Positions 26,957 to 36,123 of a DNA stretch of 64,000 nt are shown piece after piece; position 1 is the stretch's first letter; each line of letters begins with the position of its first letter. Below the pieces are notes generated by a model. That model did not search any database. It was not told where the DNA came from and saw only the letters and a list, made by a program, of their open reading frames with translations. The position numbers and the translations under genes are program-made. Source of the stretch: an uncultured Moraxella sp. (lineage in GTDB: Bacteria > Pseudomonadota > Gammaproteobacteria > Pseudomonadales > Moraxellaceae); NCBI GenBank assembly GCA_943908425.1, contig CALTTC010000004.1:41120-105119 (forward strand), in the 5' to 3' direction.

Positions 26957-29569
26957 TTAGCTTAATTGTGCCAAATTGATTTTGTCAGCTTTTTTGGTGT
27001 ATTCGCCCATACGGTCAAAATTCATATAGCGATAAATCTCACTTGCCATACTATTTAATTTACCTGCATAGGCTTGGTACTCATCATTGGTAGGCAATTT
27101 GCCAAGCACCGATGCAACCGCTGCGAGCTCTGCTGATGCCAAATAGACGTTCGCACCTTGCCCCAAGCGATTTGGGAAGTTACGCGTACTTGTGGAGACA
27201 GCGGTAGATTTTGGGGCAATACGGGCTTGGTTACCCATACACAGACTGCAACCTGGCATTTCTGTTCTAGCCCCTGCTTGGGCATAGATATTGTAAAACC
27301 CTTCTTCCATCAGCTGATGCTCGTCCATTTTGGTTGGCGGTGCAATCCACAAACGAGTGGTTAAACTGCCTGCTGGCACTTCTTTTAACAGCTCACCTGC
27401 GGCACGAAAATGCCCAATATTGGTCATACAAGAACCAATAAAAACTTCATCAATCTTATCGCCTGCCACGTCTGATAACGTTTTAGCATCATCAGGGTCG
27501 TTAGGACAACATAAAATCGGCTCTTTAATCGCACTCATATCAATCGTAATATCAGCGGCATATTCAGCATCGCTATCAGCACGCATAAGACTTGGGTTGG
27601 CTAGCCACTCTTGCATTGCTTCAATACGGCGACTGATGGTACGAGCATCGCCATAGCCTTCTGAAATCATCCATTTTAATAAAGTGATGTTGGATTTTAG
27701 ATACTCAGTAACCGATTCTTCTGATAAGGTAATCGTACACCCTGCAGCACTACGTTCGGCAGAGGCATCGGATAACTCAAACGCTTGTTCTACAGTCAGA
27801 TTTTCAAGCCCTTCAATCTCTAAAATACGCCCACTAAAGATATTTTTCTTGCCCTTTTTCTCAACGGTCAGTAGCCCATCTTTAATCGCTTGTAAAGGAA
27901 TGGCGTGTACCAAATCACGCAAGGTAATACCTTTTTGCATTTCACCCACAAAACGTACACGCACCGACTCTGGCATATCAAGTGGCATAACCCCTGTTGC
28001 GGCAGCAAACGCCACAAGCCCTGAGCCAGCAGGAAACGAGATGCCCATTGGAAAGCGAGTATGGCTATCGCCACCTGTACCAACCGTATCAGGCAATAAC
28101 ATACGGTTAAGCCACGAGTGGATAATGCCATCACCCGGACGCAAAGAGACACCGCCACGATTCATAATAAAATCAGGCAAGGTGTGCTGAGTTAATACAT
28201 CAACAGGTTTTGGATAAGCGGCGGTATGACAAAAAGATTGCATCACTAAATCAGCTTGAAAGCCCAAGCACGCCAAATCTTTTAATTCATCTCTTGTCAT
28301 AGGGCCTGTGGTATCTTGACTGCCGACCGTGGTCATTTTAGGCTCACAGTACATTCCTGGACGCACGCCTTCTAGACCACACGCCTTACCAACCATTTTT
28401 TGGGCAAGGGTATAGCCTTTACCTGTGTCGCTTGGGGCGACAGGCTTGGCAAAAACGTCTGAGTGGTCAAGTCCTAAATACTCTCTGGCACGATTGGTTA
28501 AAGCACGCCCAACAATAAGCGGAATACGCCCACCTGCTCGCACTTCATCAAGCAAGGTTTTTGACGCCAGCTCAAAAGTGGATAGCACTTCATCGCTATC
28601 GTGCTTGGTGATTTTGCCATCATAAGGATAAATATCAAAGACATCGCCCATATTTAAATTATCTACCGCCACATCTTCAATCGGCAATGCGCCAGAGTCT
28701 TCCATCGTATTAAAAAAGATAGGAGCAATCTTGCCACCAAGCACAAGACCGCCACCACGTTTATTGGGTACGCCTTTAATGTCATTGCCCATAAGCCACA
28801 ATACAGAGTTCGTGGCAGATTTACGGCTAGAGCCTGTCCCTACCACATCGCCAACATAAGCAAGCGGATAACCTTTTTGTTTTAAGGTTTCAATTTGCTT
28901 CATCGGTCCAATCACCCCATCTTCATCAGGACAAATGCCATCACGAGCATTTTTTAGCATCGCTAGAGCGTGCAAAGGAATATCAGGGCGACTCCACGCA
29001 TCTTGGGCAGGCGACAAATCATCGGTGTTGGTTTCGCCAGTTACCTTAAACGTGGTGTAGGTTTGTTTTTTGGGTACTTCAGGGCGACTCAAAAACCACT
29101 CAGCATCTGCCCACGATTGAATCACTTCTTTAGCATAAGCATTACCTGCCTCAGCCTTATCAGCCACATCGTGAAAAGCATCAAACACTAACAAAGTCTT
29201 TTTTAGGGCATCAGCGGCATCTTGTGCTAATTTATCATCGTCAAGGGCTTGAATCAATGGCTCAACATTATAACCGCCTTGCATTTGTCCTAACAGCTCA
29301 ATGGCTTTTTTGGCATCAATCAGGGGCGAGCTGGCATTGCCTTTGACAATATCTGCCAAAAAAGCAGCTTTAACATAGGCGGCTTGATCAACCCCTGGCG
29401 GAATGCGATTTTCTATCAAGTCAAGCAGTAACGCTTCATCGCCTTCTGGGTTTTTTAAAAGCTCTACCAAGCTTGCGGTTTGATGTTCATTTAAGGGTAG
29501 GGGAGCAATCCCTTGCACTTCGCGCTCGGCAACGTGGGTACGATAACTGTCCAAAAATTCTTGACTCAT
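26957..29569 (-). CDS. acnB: aconitate hydratase B
   Basis: 870 residues, the usual AcnB length: N-terminal HEAT-like domain (about 1-160), swivel domain (about 165-390), then the large catalytic part. The iron-sulfur cysteines are visible in IGSCMTNIGHFRAAG and PGCSLCMGNQAR, with the third upstream in QSFCHTAAYPKP. It interconverts citrate and isocitrate in the TCA cycle and can act as an iron-responsive RNA-binding protein. The start MSQEFLDSYR at 29569 is preceded by GGAG at ideal spacing; an ATG six codons upstream at 29587 has no such site. Divergent from lipA, itself an iron-sulfur enzyme. Confidence 0.97.
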   Translation of the reverse strand: MSQEFLDSYRTHVAEREVQGIAPLPLNEHQTASLVELLKNPEGDEALLLDLIENRIPPGVDQAAYVKAAFLADIVKGNASSPLIDAKKAIELLGQMQGGYNVEPLIQALDDDKLAQDAADALKKTLLVFDAFHDVADKAEAGNAYAKEVIQSWADAEWFLSRPEVPKKQTYTTFKVTGETNTDDLSPAQDAWSRPDIPLHALAMLKNARDGICPDEDGVIGPMKQIETLKQKGYPLAYVGDVVGTGSSRKSATNSVLWLMGNDIKGVPNKRGGGLVLGGKIAPIFFNTMEDSGALPIEDVAVDNLNMGDVFDIYPYDGKITKHDSDEVLSTFELASKTLLDEVRAGGRIPLIVGRALTNRAREYLGLDHSDVFAKPVAPSDTGKGYTLAQKMVGKACGLEGVRPGMYCEPKMTTVGSQDTTGPMTRDELKDLACLGFQADLVMQSFCHTAAYPKPVDVLTQHTLPDFIMNRGGVSLRPGDGIIHSWLNRMLLPDTVGTGGDSHTRFPMGISFPAGSGLVAFAAATGVMPLDMPESVRVRFVGEMQKGITLRDLVHAIPLQAIKDGLLTVEKKGKKNIFSGRILEIEGLENLTVEQAFELSDASAERSAAGCTITLSEESVTEYLKSNITLLKWMISEGYGDARTISRRIEAMQEWLANPSLMRADSDAEYAADITIDMSAIKEPILCCPNDPDDAKTLSDVAGDKIDEVFIGSCMTNIGHFRAAGELLKEVPAGSLTTRLWIAPPTKMDEHQLMEEGFYNIYAQAGARTEMPGCSLCMGNQARIAPKSTAVSTSTRNFPNRLGQGANVYLASAELAAVASVLGKLPTNDEYQAYAGKLNSMASEIYRYMNFDRMGEYTKKADKINLAQLS

Positions 29570-29897
29570 TGTAACTCCTATCATCATAATTGTAAAAAAT
29601 GGGTGCTTGAAATAATGCCTTTAAACAATGCTTTTAAAAACAACGCATTCAAGTGCCTACTTACTGGTTATCATAACTTAAAATAATAAAAATTTCAAAG
29701 ATATTATTGTGGGTATTTTTTTAACTGATAATTGGGACAATTAAAGTAGTATGGGCTAAATCTTAGAGATTTCCCCATTTTTACTTATCACGTCGCAGAT
29801 GGGTTTATGATAAGGCATCTATCGCTTTTTTATAAAAAATAGCGTAAAATAACCCTTATTAATGCCTTTTATTGCCAGCTTTTTTTGGATAATGATT
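29570..29897. other. divergent acnB/lipA promoter region
   Basis: 328 bp between two iron-sulfur enzyme genes. It contains an imperfect inverted repeat near the acnB side (GGTGCTTGAA around 29602 against TTCAAGTGCC around 29648), in what would be the acnB leader, and A+T-rich sequence toward lipA. No unambiguous -35/-10 pair or Fur box was identified. Confidence 0.5.
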
Positions 29898-30962
29898 ATG
29901 ACTGTACAAACCTACACCCCCCAAGCTCGCCCTGCGCCCAAAAAAGCCATTCAAGGCGAAAAATTGCGTGGGCAAGATAAAGTCGCCCGCATTCCCATTA
30001 AAGTCATTCCAACCATTGACACCCCCAAAAAACCTGACTGGATACGCGTCAAATTATCTAGCCCAAGCGAAGTAGAACGCATCAAATCCACCTTGCGTAC
30101 CCAAAAACTGTATACTGTGTGTGAAGAAGCTGCTTGTCCCAACCTACCACAATGTTTTGGCGACGGCACGGCAACCTTTATGATTATGGGGGATATTTGC
30201 ACACGCCGTTGTCCATTTTGCGATGTTGCCCACGGTCGCCCAAACCCGCTAGACACAGACGAGCCACGCCACACCGCCGAAACCATTTTGGGACTTGGAC
30301 TAAAATACGCCGTCATTACTTCCGTGGACAGAGACGATTTAAAAGATGGTGGTGCGTCTCATTTTGTTGATGTCATCAATGAGTCTAAAGCCTTAAGCCC
30401 CAACTGCTTGATTGAGATACTCGTGCCTGATTTTCGTGGGCGAGAGCAAATTGCCTTGGATTTATTAACCCAAACCGCCCCTGACGTTTTTAATCACAAC
30501 ATAGAAACCGTGCCACGGCTTTATAAAGCCTTTCGCCCAGGTTCAGATTATCAGCACTCGTTGGATTTGTTAAAAGACTACAAGGCACGCCGTCCTGACA
30601 TTCCCACCAAATGTGGCTTTATGGTAGGACTTGGCGAAACCGAAGAAGAAGTTTATGCTTTACTGGACGACCTAAAAGCCCACGATGTAGACATCATCAC
30701 CATTGGACAATACCTTGCTCCAAGCAAAAGCCACGCCCCTGTAGAACGCTACGTTCACCCTGATGAATTTGCCCGCTATACCGATTATGGCAAAAAATTA
30801 GGCTTTTTTAATATCTGGGCAAATCCGATGGTACGCTCAAGCTATTTTGCCGACCGTCAATATTATGGCGAACCTTGCCCCCCTGCCATTCGCAGTGCCA
30901 AAGCATTGGCGGATGAAAAACTTGCCAAAGCAGAAAAAGGCGAAAAAATGGGGTGTTTTTGA
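29898..30962 (+). CDS. lipA: lipoyl synthase (radical SAM)
   Basis: 354 residues. LipA inserts two sulfurs into protein-bound octanoyl groups to make lipoyl cofactor for 2-oxoacid dehydrogenases and glycine cleavage. The auxiliary-cluster cysteines are in CEEAACPNLPQC (about 77-88), the radical SAM CxxxCxxC motif is CTRRCPFC (about 103-110), and the RSSY motif near the C-terminus (VRSSYFAD, about 312) provides the serine ligand. The ATG at 29898 has GGAT upstream; a longer frame from 29862 would add a hydrophobic MPFIASFFW stretch unlike the family. lipB is not adjacent. The stop overlaps the ATG of the following methylase (TGATG). Confidence 0.97.
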   Translation: MTVQTYTPQARPAPKKAIQGEKLRGQDKVARIPIKVIPTIDTPKKPDWIRVKLSSPSEVERIKSTLRTQKLYTVCEEAACPNLPQCFGDGTATFMIMGDICTRRCPFCDVAHGRPNPLDTDEPRHTAETILGLGLKYAVITSVDRDDLKDGGASHFVDVINESKALSPNCLIEILVPDFRGREQIALDLLTQTAPDVFNHNIETVPRLYKAFRPGSDYQHSLDLLKDYKARRPDIPTKCGFMVGLGETEEEVYALLDDLKAHDVDIITIGQYLAPSKSHAPVERYVHPDEFARYTDYGKKLGFFNIWANPMVRSSYFADRQYYGEPCPPAIRSAKALADEKLAKAEKGEKMGCF

Positions 30963-32593
30963 TGTCGCAAAAAGACATGATAATCAATAATGTCAACAAT
31001 CTTGATATTAATCATATCTGTAATGAGTTGCAGGTATCACCATCAACCGTCAAAAACTGGATAAAAGCTGGTGAACTCATCTTAAATAAACGAGGTTTCA
31101 TTACCAAAAAAAGTTTTAATACCTTTAAAAAAAATATCATCGGTCAAACCAAGTTAAACAAAAGGGCCAATAAATCCCAAAAATACAAAGAAAACACAGA
31201 TACCTTTAAACAACAGCTGCTTCAAGAACTAACATCAGAAATGCTAGATCCAGAATACGCAGGAGATACATACCAGTCCTTACTGTCCGATAGTGAAAAA
31301 AACAAACAAGGCATCTATTATACACCCCCTACTGTTGTTGCCGATATAACAAAAAATATCAAAAATATTAACAACAGGACATTTTGCGACCCTTGTTGTG
31401 GTTCTGGTAATTTTATTGTGCAAGCGTTACAATTAGGCTTTAACCCAAAATCAATTTATGGTTTTGATAGTGACCCTATTGCCATAAGCATTGCTCAAGC
31501 ACGCTTTAAAAAAATTACAGGGCAAGATGGCACACAACAAATTCGCTGTTTAGATTTTTTAAAATACAGCCTTGATAATCCCGATGTTCAGTATGATTAT
31601 ATTTACACCAACCCCCCTTGGGGACAAAAATTGAGAAAAACTGAAAAACAAAATCTTGCTAAACAATTTTCATTATCTAGCGATATTGTTAATGATACCT
31701 GCTCGCTGTTTTTTATGGTGTGCTTAATGCATATAAAACAACAAGGTCAGATAGGCTTTTTAATGCCAGATGCTGTATTTAATGTTGGTATTTATGAACC
31801 CTTACGCCGCCATATTTTAAACAGTCCTGTGATACGTTTCTGTGATTATGGTAAACCCTTTAAGGGCTTGCAAACAGGGGCAGTATTGATTGAAATCAAT
31901 CAATCACACCATCTTCCTTGTGTAGTCTGTCAAACATTATCAAATAATTTTATTAGAAATATTGATACTTTTAAAAATAACCCAAAACATATCATCAATA
32001 TCACATGCACACCCAATGAAGCAAATGTTATTGACCACCTTTATCAGCTCCCACACAGTCTATTAAATAATAATATAGAATGGGGGATTGGTATTGTTAC
32101 TGGCAACAATGCCAAACATATAAAGCCAAAACCCAATCAAAACACTATTGCGGTTTTTAAAGGCAGTGATATTTCTCCCAATCAATTAAAAGAACCAACA
32201 TCATTTATTGATAATGATTTTTCACTATATCAACAAGTTGCTCCTTTGCGATTATACCAGGCAAAAGAAAAACTGATTTATCGTTTTATCTCATCAAAAC
32301 TTATTTTTTATTATGACGACAAGCAATGCTATATTTTAAATAGTGCCAATATGCTAATACCAACAAATAACTTTAATTATTCTTTGAAATTACTTGCCGA
32401 TATTTTAAATAGTGATTTTATGAATTGGCTATTTCATAAATTATTTAATACCCACAAAATACTAAGAAGCGACTTGGAATGTTTGCCCATTTATTTTCAT
32501 TTGGTTAAAAATAATGTATTTAATGAAGAAGATTATATTAAACAATTAGGTTTAGAGAGGTTGGGTGATGGAACTTACCGAATTAAAAAATAG
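30962..32593 (+). CDS. type II N6-adenine DNA methyltransferase with N-terminal HTH
   Basis: 543 residues. An N-terminal helix-turn-helix (about 15-40, HICNELQVSPSTVKNWIKAG) is followed by a Lys/Asn-rich linker. The methylase core has motif X GIYYTPP (about 117), SAM-binding motif I DPCCGSGNF (143-151) and catalytic motif IV TNPPW (216-220), then a large C-terminal region, probably target recognition. The motif order and NPPW mark a gamma-class N6-adenine enzyme such as M.TaqI. It protects host DNA against the nuclease encoded next, with which it overlaps by 26 nt. G+C is clearly lower than in neighbours (28-38 percent in sampled 60-base lines), which points to horizontal transfer. Translation is coupled to lipA through TGATG. 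The target sequence is unknown. Confidence 0.88.
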   Translation: MSQKDMIINNVNNLDINHICNELQVSPSTVKNWIKAGELILNKRGFITKKSFNTFKKNIIGQTKLNKRANKSQKYKENTDTFKQQLLQELTSEMLDPEYAGDTYQSLLSDSEKNKQGIYYTPPTVVADITKNIKNINNRTFCDPCCGSGNFIVQALQLGFNPKSIYGFDSDPIAISIAQARFKKITGQDGTQQIRCLDFLKYSLDNPDVQYDYIYTNPPWGQKLRKTEKQNLAKQFSLSSDIVNDTCSLFFMVCLMHIKQQGQIGFLMPDAVFNVGIYEPLRRHILNSPVIRFCDYGKPFKGLQTGAVLIEINQSHHLPCVVCQTLSNNFIRNIDTFKNNPKHIINITCTPNEANVIDHLYQLPHSLLNNNIEWGIGIVTGNNAKHIKPKPNQNTIAVFKGSDISPNQLKEPTSFIDNDFSLYQQVAPLRLYQAKEKLIYRFISSKLIFYYDDKQCYILNSANMLIPTNNFNYSLKLLADILNSDFMNWLFHKLFNTHKILRSDLECLPIYFHLVKNNVFNEEDYIKQLGLERLGDGTYRIKK

Positions 32594-33296
32594 ACTGATT
32601 TCATGTTTTCGTGGCGATGAAAATGAATTATCCTACATTTTATCAATGATTGAACAAGATAGATCGGTTTATCCATTTAACCAATATGAGCATATGATTT
32701 GCGCCTTTATTGATAGAAATAACATAACTTACCAAGAATATCAGGATATAAGAGATGAATATATTGCTCAAAATCCTAATTTATGGATATTTGAAATATC
32801 TGCTCCTAGAACATTTGGAGAAGATTTTGCTCAAAACCACATTACATCAAAAAGTCGCTTGATACAAAGAGCGAGCAAACGTTTAGACCCCAATTACTCA
32901 GGGCAATACGACTTGTGGCTAGATGGCATAAAAATAGAAGTCAAGGCATCTCGTGCTGTAGATGCCGAAAGCAAAGAACCTTTATATATAAAAGCATTAT
33001 CATCAGATACACAAAAATCTTTTTTAATGAACTTTCAGCAACTAAAACCGCAATATTGTGATGTATTTATTTGGCTTGCTGTATTTAGAGATGCAATAAG
33101 AATTTGGATTATCAATTCCAATACCGTTATCAACCACCCTTTATATAGTCAAGGGCAACATCGTGGTAATCTTGGCAATGAAGGTCAGTTACATATCACT
33201 AAAACAACCATTCATTTATTTGACGAATTTGAATTATTAGGTGATGATATTATAAATGCTATCAAAACAGCTTACCAGTCCAATCCAAGACCTTAA
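32568..33296 (+). CDS. putative type II restriction endonuclease, PD-(D/E)XK type
   Basis: 242 residues with no family name I can give from memory. The middle holds a plausible PD-(D/E)XK core: D115 (SGQYDLWLDG), nine residues before E124-V-K126 (IKIEVKAS), preceded by a helix with SKSRLIQRASKR that could contact DNA. Its position directly after a type II methylase, with a 26-nt overlap, is the main reason for calling it the cognate restriction enzyme. It could instead be a non-specific or inactive nuclease. The ATG at 32568 has GAGAGG seven bases upstream. A+T-rich like the methylase. The next gene begins 5 nt after its stop. Confidence 0.75.
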   Translation: MELTELKNRLISCFRGDENELSYILSMIEQDRSVYPFNQYEHMICAFIDRNNITYQEYQDIRDEYIAQNPNLWIFEISAPRTFGEDFAQNHITSKSRLIQRASKRLDPNYSGQYDLWLDGIKIEVKASRAVDAESKEPLYIKALSSDTQKSFLMNFQQLKPQYCDVFIWLAVFRDAIRIWIINSNTVINHPLYSQGQHRGNLGNEGQLHITKTTIHLFDEFELLGDDIINAIKTAYQSNPRP

Positions 33297-33301
33297 AAAC
33301 C

Positions 33302-34243
33302 ATGACTCAATCTATTATCCTATCCTCCAATCAAATCCACCGCTTACATCATACCTTTTTTGTCCCAAAAGGCGATATTAAAGCAAGCTTACTTATCGTT
33401 CACGGAATGAGTGAACACAGCGGACGTTATGCCAATTTTGCTAAGTTTTTGGCGGATAATGGCATATTGGTGCTAACCTTTGATTTATTGGGACACGGCA
33501 AAACCGTCAAAGACCGCTATGAGCTTGGATTTTTTGACGAAAAATACCCCGTTCAGCTGTTATCCAAAGATGTAATGATTATGGCTGACACCCTAAAAAG
33601 CAAAGCAGAGCAATTAAGCTTAACAACCACTCCTTGCTTTATTATGGGGCATTCAATGGGGTCATTTTTAGTACGCACGGTGCTGTGCCATCATGCCACC
33701 AGCTTTGATGGAGTGATTTTAATGGGAACAGCCAACCGCTACAACGCCATCAACCAAGCAGGGCTACTTTATCTCACCACTCTAAACCGCTTACGCCCCA
33801 AAAAAACCAATCATCGCCTAGCACGCCTTGTCAATGGCTACCTACTGAACCAAATTCGCTCGCCTATCTCGCCATCGCCTTTTGCTTGGCTTAGTGAAAA
33901 CATCGATGCCATCAAAGCTTTTGAAGAGGATGATTTGACAGGCTTTAGCTTTAGCAATAATGGCTTTTTTACCCTACAATCTCTCCTTAAAATCGCCTGT
34001 AGCCATCACTGGTATCAGCACCTACCCAGCAATACACCGATACTACTCATCAGCGGTAAAGATGACCCTGTAGGCAATATGGGTCAGGATATTTTGGCAC
34101 TACAAGAAACACTTATTCAGGCACAAAAATCAGTTGGTGTAATTTTGTACCCCAATATGCGACACGAACCCTTACACGAAACCGATTTTATTCAAGTTTA
34201 TCACGATATTTTACGCTGGCTTAATCAAGCACTGATAAAATAG
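33302..34243 (+). CDS. alpha/beta hydrolase, monoacylglycerol lipase / lysophospholipase type
   Basis: 313 residues with the serine-aminopeptidase/monoglyceride lipase (Hydrolase_4) fold: oxyanion segment VHGMSEHSGRYANFAKFL (about 33), FDLLGHGKT (about 60), nucleophile elbow GHSMGS (Ser about 117), Asp in SGKDDPVG (about 257) and His in MRHEPLHE (about 286). It probably cleaves monoacylglycerols or lysophospholipids; the exact substrate is not readable. It follows the restriction gene by 5 nt, so it is now the distal gene of the lipA transcript. Its base composition is ordinary for the chromosome, unlike the two genes before it. Confidence 0.85.
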   Translation: MTQSIILSSNQIHRLHHTFFVPKGDIKASLLIVHGMSEHSGRYANFAKFLADNGILVLTFDLLGHGKTVKDRYELGFFDEKYPVQLLSKDVMIMADTLKSKAEQLSLTTTPCFIMGHSMGSFLVRTVLCHHATSFDGVILMGTANRYNAINQAGLLYLTTLNRLRPKKTNHRLARLVNGYLLNQIRSPISPSPFAWLSENIDAIKAFEEDDLTGFSFSNNGFFTLQSLLKIACSHHWYQHLPSNTPILLISGKDDPVGNMGQDILALQETLIQAQKSVGVILYPNMRHEPLHETDFIQVYHDILRWLNQALIK

Positions 34244-34299
34244 CGCCAACCCAAGACAAGCCCCCAACCTAATAGAGCACACAAAATTAACACCATCAA

Positions 34300-34342
34300 A
34301 GCAATGCCTTTATAAAAGCAACGCTGTTATAAAGGCATTGCT
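34300..34342. repeat. 16-bp perfect inverted repeat downstream of the hydrolase gene
   Basis: Arms AGCAATGCCTTTATAA (34300-34315) and TTATAAAGGCATTGCT (34327-34342) with an 11-nt loop, 56 nt after the stop. It has the position of a terminator but lacks a T-tract, so it may instead stabilise the transcript end. Confidence 0.7.
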
Positions 34343-34564
34343 GTTATAAAAGTATAGACATTTTATAAGAACTGATTTTTAATTGGTTAAAACTTTTAAT
34401 TAAGTATTTAAGTTAAATAATATTTCAATAGCTTGACTAAAAACACCAAACATTAAAATCAATTGTTTTTTAGATATCTTATTTTTACATACTTGTTTTT
34501 TAAGTACTTGTTTTTTTAAATATTTAAGTTGCTGTTTAAGCTATCTTTTTGGTGGCTTTATGAG
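34343..34564. other. A+T-rich intergenic region with a tandem repeat
   Basis: Between the hydrolase gene and the convergent DUF3144 gene. It contains two adjacent 15-bp units at 34490-34519, TACTTGTTTTTTAAG and TACTTGTTTTTTTAA, and repeated TTATAAAAG words near 34310, 34328 and 34345. No gene was seen. Confidence 0.55.
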
Positions 34565-34879
34565 TTATTTGATATTGGTATATTGGGCAAAATTTTTGGC
34601 ATAATCATCAATATTATCGCTCAGCATTTGCTCGTATTGCTTGGCATAAAAAGCGATAATTTCTTGTTTTTCCGCTAATAAGTCATCACCTTTAACAAAA
34701 CCAATACTGGCTGACGATACCGCAAAACGAGCGGCGGCATAAGTGAGTGATGCTGTTACTTGTCCTGCGTGGGCATCTTTGGATAATTGTTGATTAGCAA
34801 GGGTAATCACAGCGTCTGCACGATTAAAAAATCGCTCGCTTAACGCATCAATTTGTTGCTGATTTATTTTATCATTCAT
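34565..34879 (-). CDS. DUF3144 family protein
   Basis: 104 residues, all alpha-helical by appearance, no signal peptide. The central block FFNRADAVITLANQQL and SLTYAAARFAVSSAS matches my memory of the DUF3144 family, small cytosolic proteins of unknown function in proteobacteria. The ATG at 34879 is used because it gives the usual start length; a GTG three codons upstream is in frame, and neither has a strong ribosome site. It lies after metK on the same strand with a gap of about 86 nt, so co-transcription is possible. Confidence 0.75.
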   Translation of the reverse strand: MNDKINQQQIDALSERFFNRADAVITLANQQLSKDAHAGQVTASLTYAAARFAVSSASIGFVKGDDLLAEKQEIIAFYAKQYEQMLSDNIDDYAKNFAQYTNIK

Positions 34880-34965
34880 AATAAACACACTATAAAAATA
34901 TACAAAAAACCCAAAAACGCACTAAAAGCCAAAGATTTATTGTATTGCACTTATTGGCATTGGCT

Positions 34966-36123
34966 TTAATAATCCGCTTGTAATGCCGCTACCTTATCCA
35001 ATCGCTCCCACGTAAAGGCAGTATTTGTGCCATAACGACCAAAATGCCCATAACTGGCTGTTTGCTGATACATTGGTTGAATCAAATCAAGCATTTGAAT
35101 AATCCCAAATGGGCGCAAATCAAAATGACGGCGAATAAGTGCCACAATCTCGTTATCGCTAATTTTACCTGTGCCAAAAGTATTGACCGAGATGGACGTA
35201 GGTTCTGCCACGCCAATAGCATAGCTTACCTGTACCTCAATACGTTTGGCAAGCCCTGCCGCCACAATATTTTTGGCAACATATCGCCCTGCATAAGCAG
35301 CACTTCTATCCACTTTGGATGGGTCTTTTCCAGAAAACGCCCCACCGCCGTGGCGTGCCATACCGCCATAAGTATCTACAATGATTTTACGCCCTGTGAG
35401 TCCTGCATCCCCCACAGGACCACCAATAACAAATTTACCCGTTGGATTGATGTGATACAAGGTATCTTTATGCAAAAGATTGCTTGGAATCACCTGTTTA
35501 ATAATTTCTTCTTGCACCGCCTCGATCAAAGATGCTTGACTAATGGACGGATCATGCTGGGTTGATAATACCAACGCATCAATCGCTACAGGCTTATCGC
35601 CATCATAACGCAAACTTACTTGGGCTTTAGCATCAGGGCGTAACCAAGGCAAATTGCCATTTTTTCTTAGCTCGGCTTGCTTTTCCATCAAACGATGGGC
35701 AAATTGAATTGCTGCAGGCATCAATACATCAGTTTCATCACTGGCATAACCAAACATCAGCCCTTGATCGCCCGCTCCTTGCTCTTCTGGGCTTAGGCGA
35801 TCCACCCCTTGGGCAATCTCTGGCGATTGCTTACCAATCATATTGATGACCGCACAGCTTGCTCCATCAAATCCAAGCTTGGAATGATTATAACCAATAT
35901 CAATGATGGTTTTTCTAACGACCGCCTCAATATCAATATTAGCAATAGTGCTAATCTCCCCTGCCAGTACCACTGCCCCTGTTTTGACAAGCACCTCACA
36001 CGCCACCCGTGCATTTTTATCTTGGGCTAAAATCGCATCAAGCAGGGCATCGGAGACTTGATCTGCCATTTTATCAGGATGCCCTTCGCTTACCGATTCT
36101 GACGTAAACAATTGATAATTCAT
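34966..36123 (-). CDS. metK: S-adenosylmethionine synthetase
   Basis: 385 residues, full length. MetK makes S-adenosylmethionine from methionine and ATP. Visible signatures are FTSESVSEGHPDKMADQ (about 6-22), the P-loop-like GGGAFSGKDPSKVDRSAAY (about 260) and the FIIGGP-type segment KFVIGGPVGDAGLTGRK. The start MNYQLF at 36123 fits the family; frames extend four residues upstream to 36135. With ahcY it covers the two ends of the methyl cycle. No SAM riboswitch was recognised in the leader. Confidence 0.97.
   Translation of the reverse strand: MNYQLFTSESVSEGHPDKMADQVSDALLDAILAQDKNARVACEVLVKTGAVVLAGEISTIANIDIEAVVRKTIIDIGYNHSKLGFDGASCAVINMIGKQSPEIAQGVDRLSPEEQGAGDQGLMFGYASDETDVLMPAAIQFAHRLMEKQAELRKNGNLPWLRPDAKAQVSLRYDGDKPVAIDALVLSTQHDPSISQASLIEAVQEEIIKQVIPSNLLHKDTLYHINPTGKFVIGGPVGDAGLTGRKIIVDTYGGMARHGGGAFSGKDPSKVDRSAAYAGRYVAKNIVAAGLAKRIEVQVSYAIGVAEPTSISVNTFGTGKISDNEIVALIRRHFDLRPFGIIQMLDLIQPMYQQTASYGHFGRYGTNTAFTWERLDKVAALQADY

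Noticed and set aside
27684..28190. Open frame of 168 codons on the plus strand
   Set aside because: Antisense to acnB, whose frame is continuous and carries all aconitase motifs.
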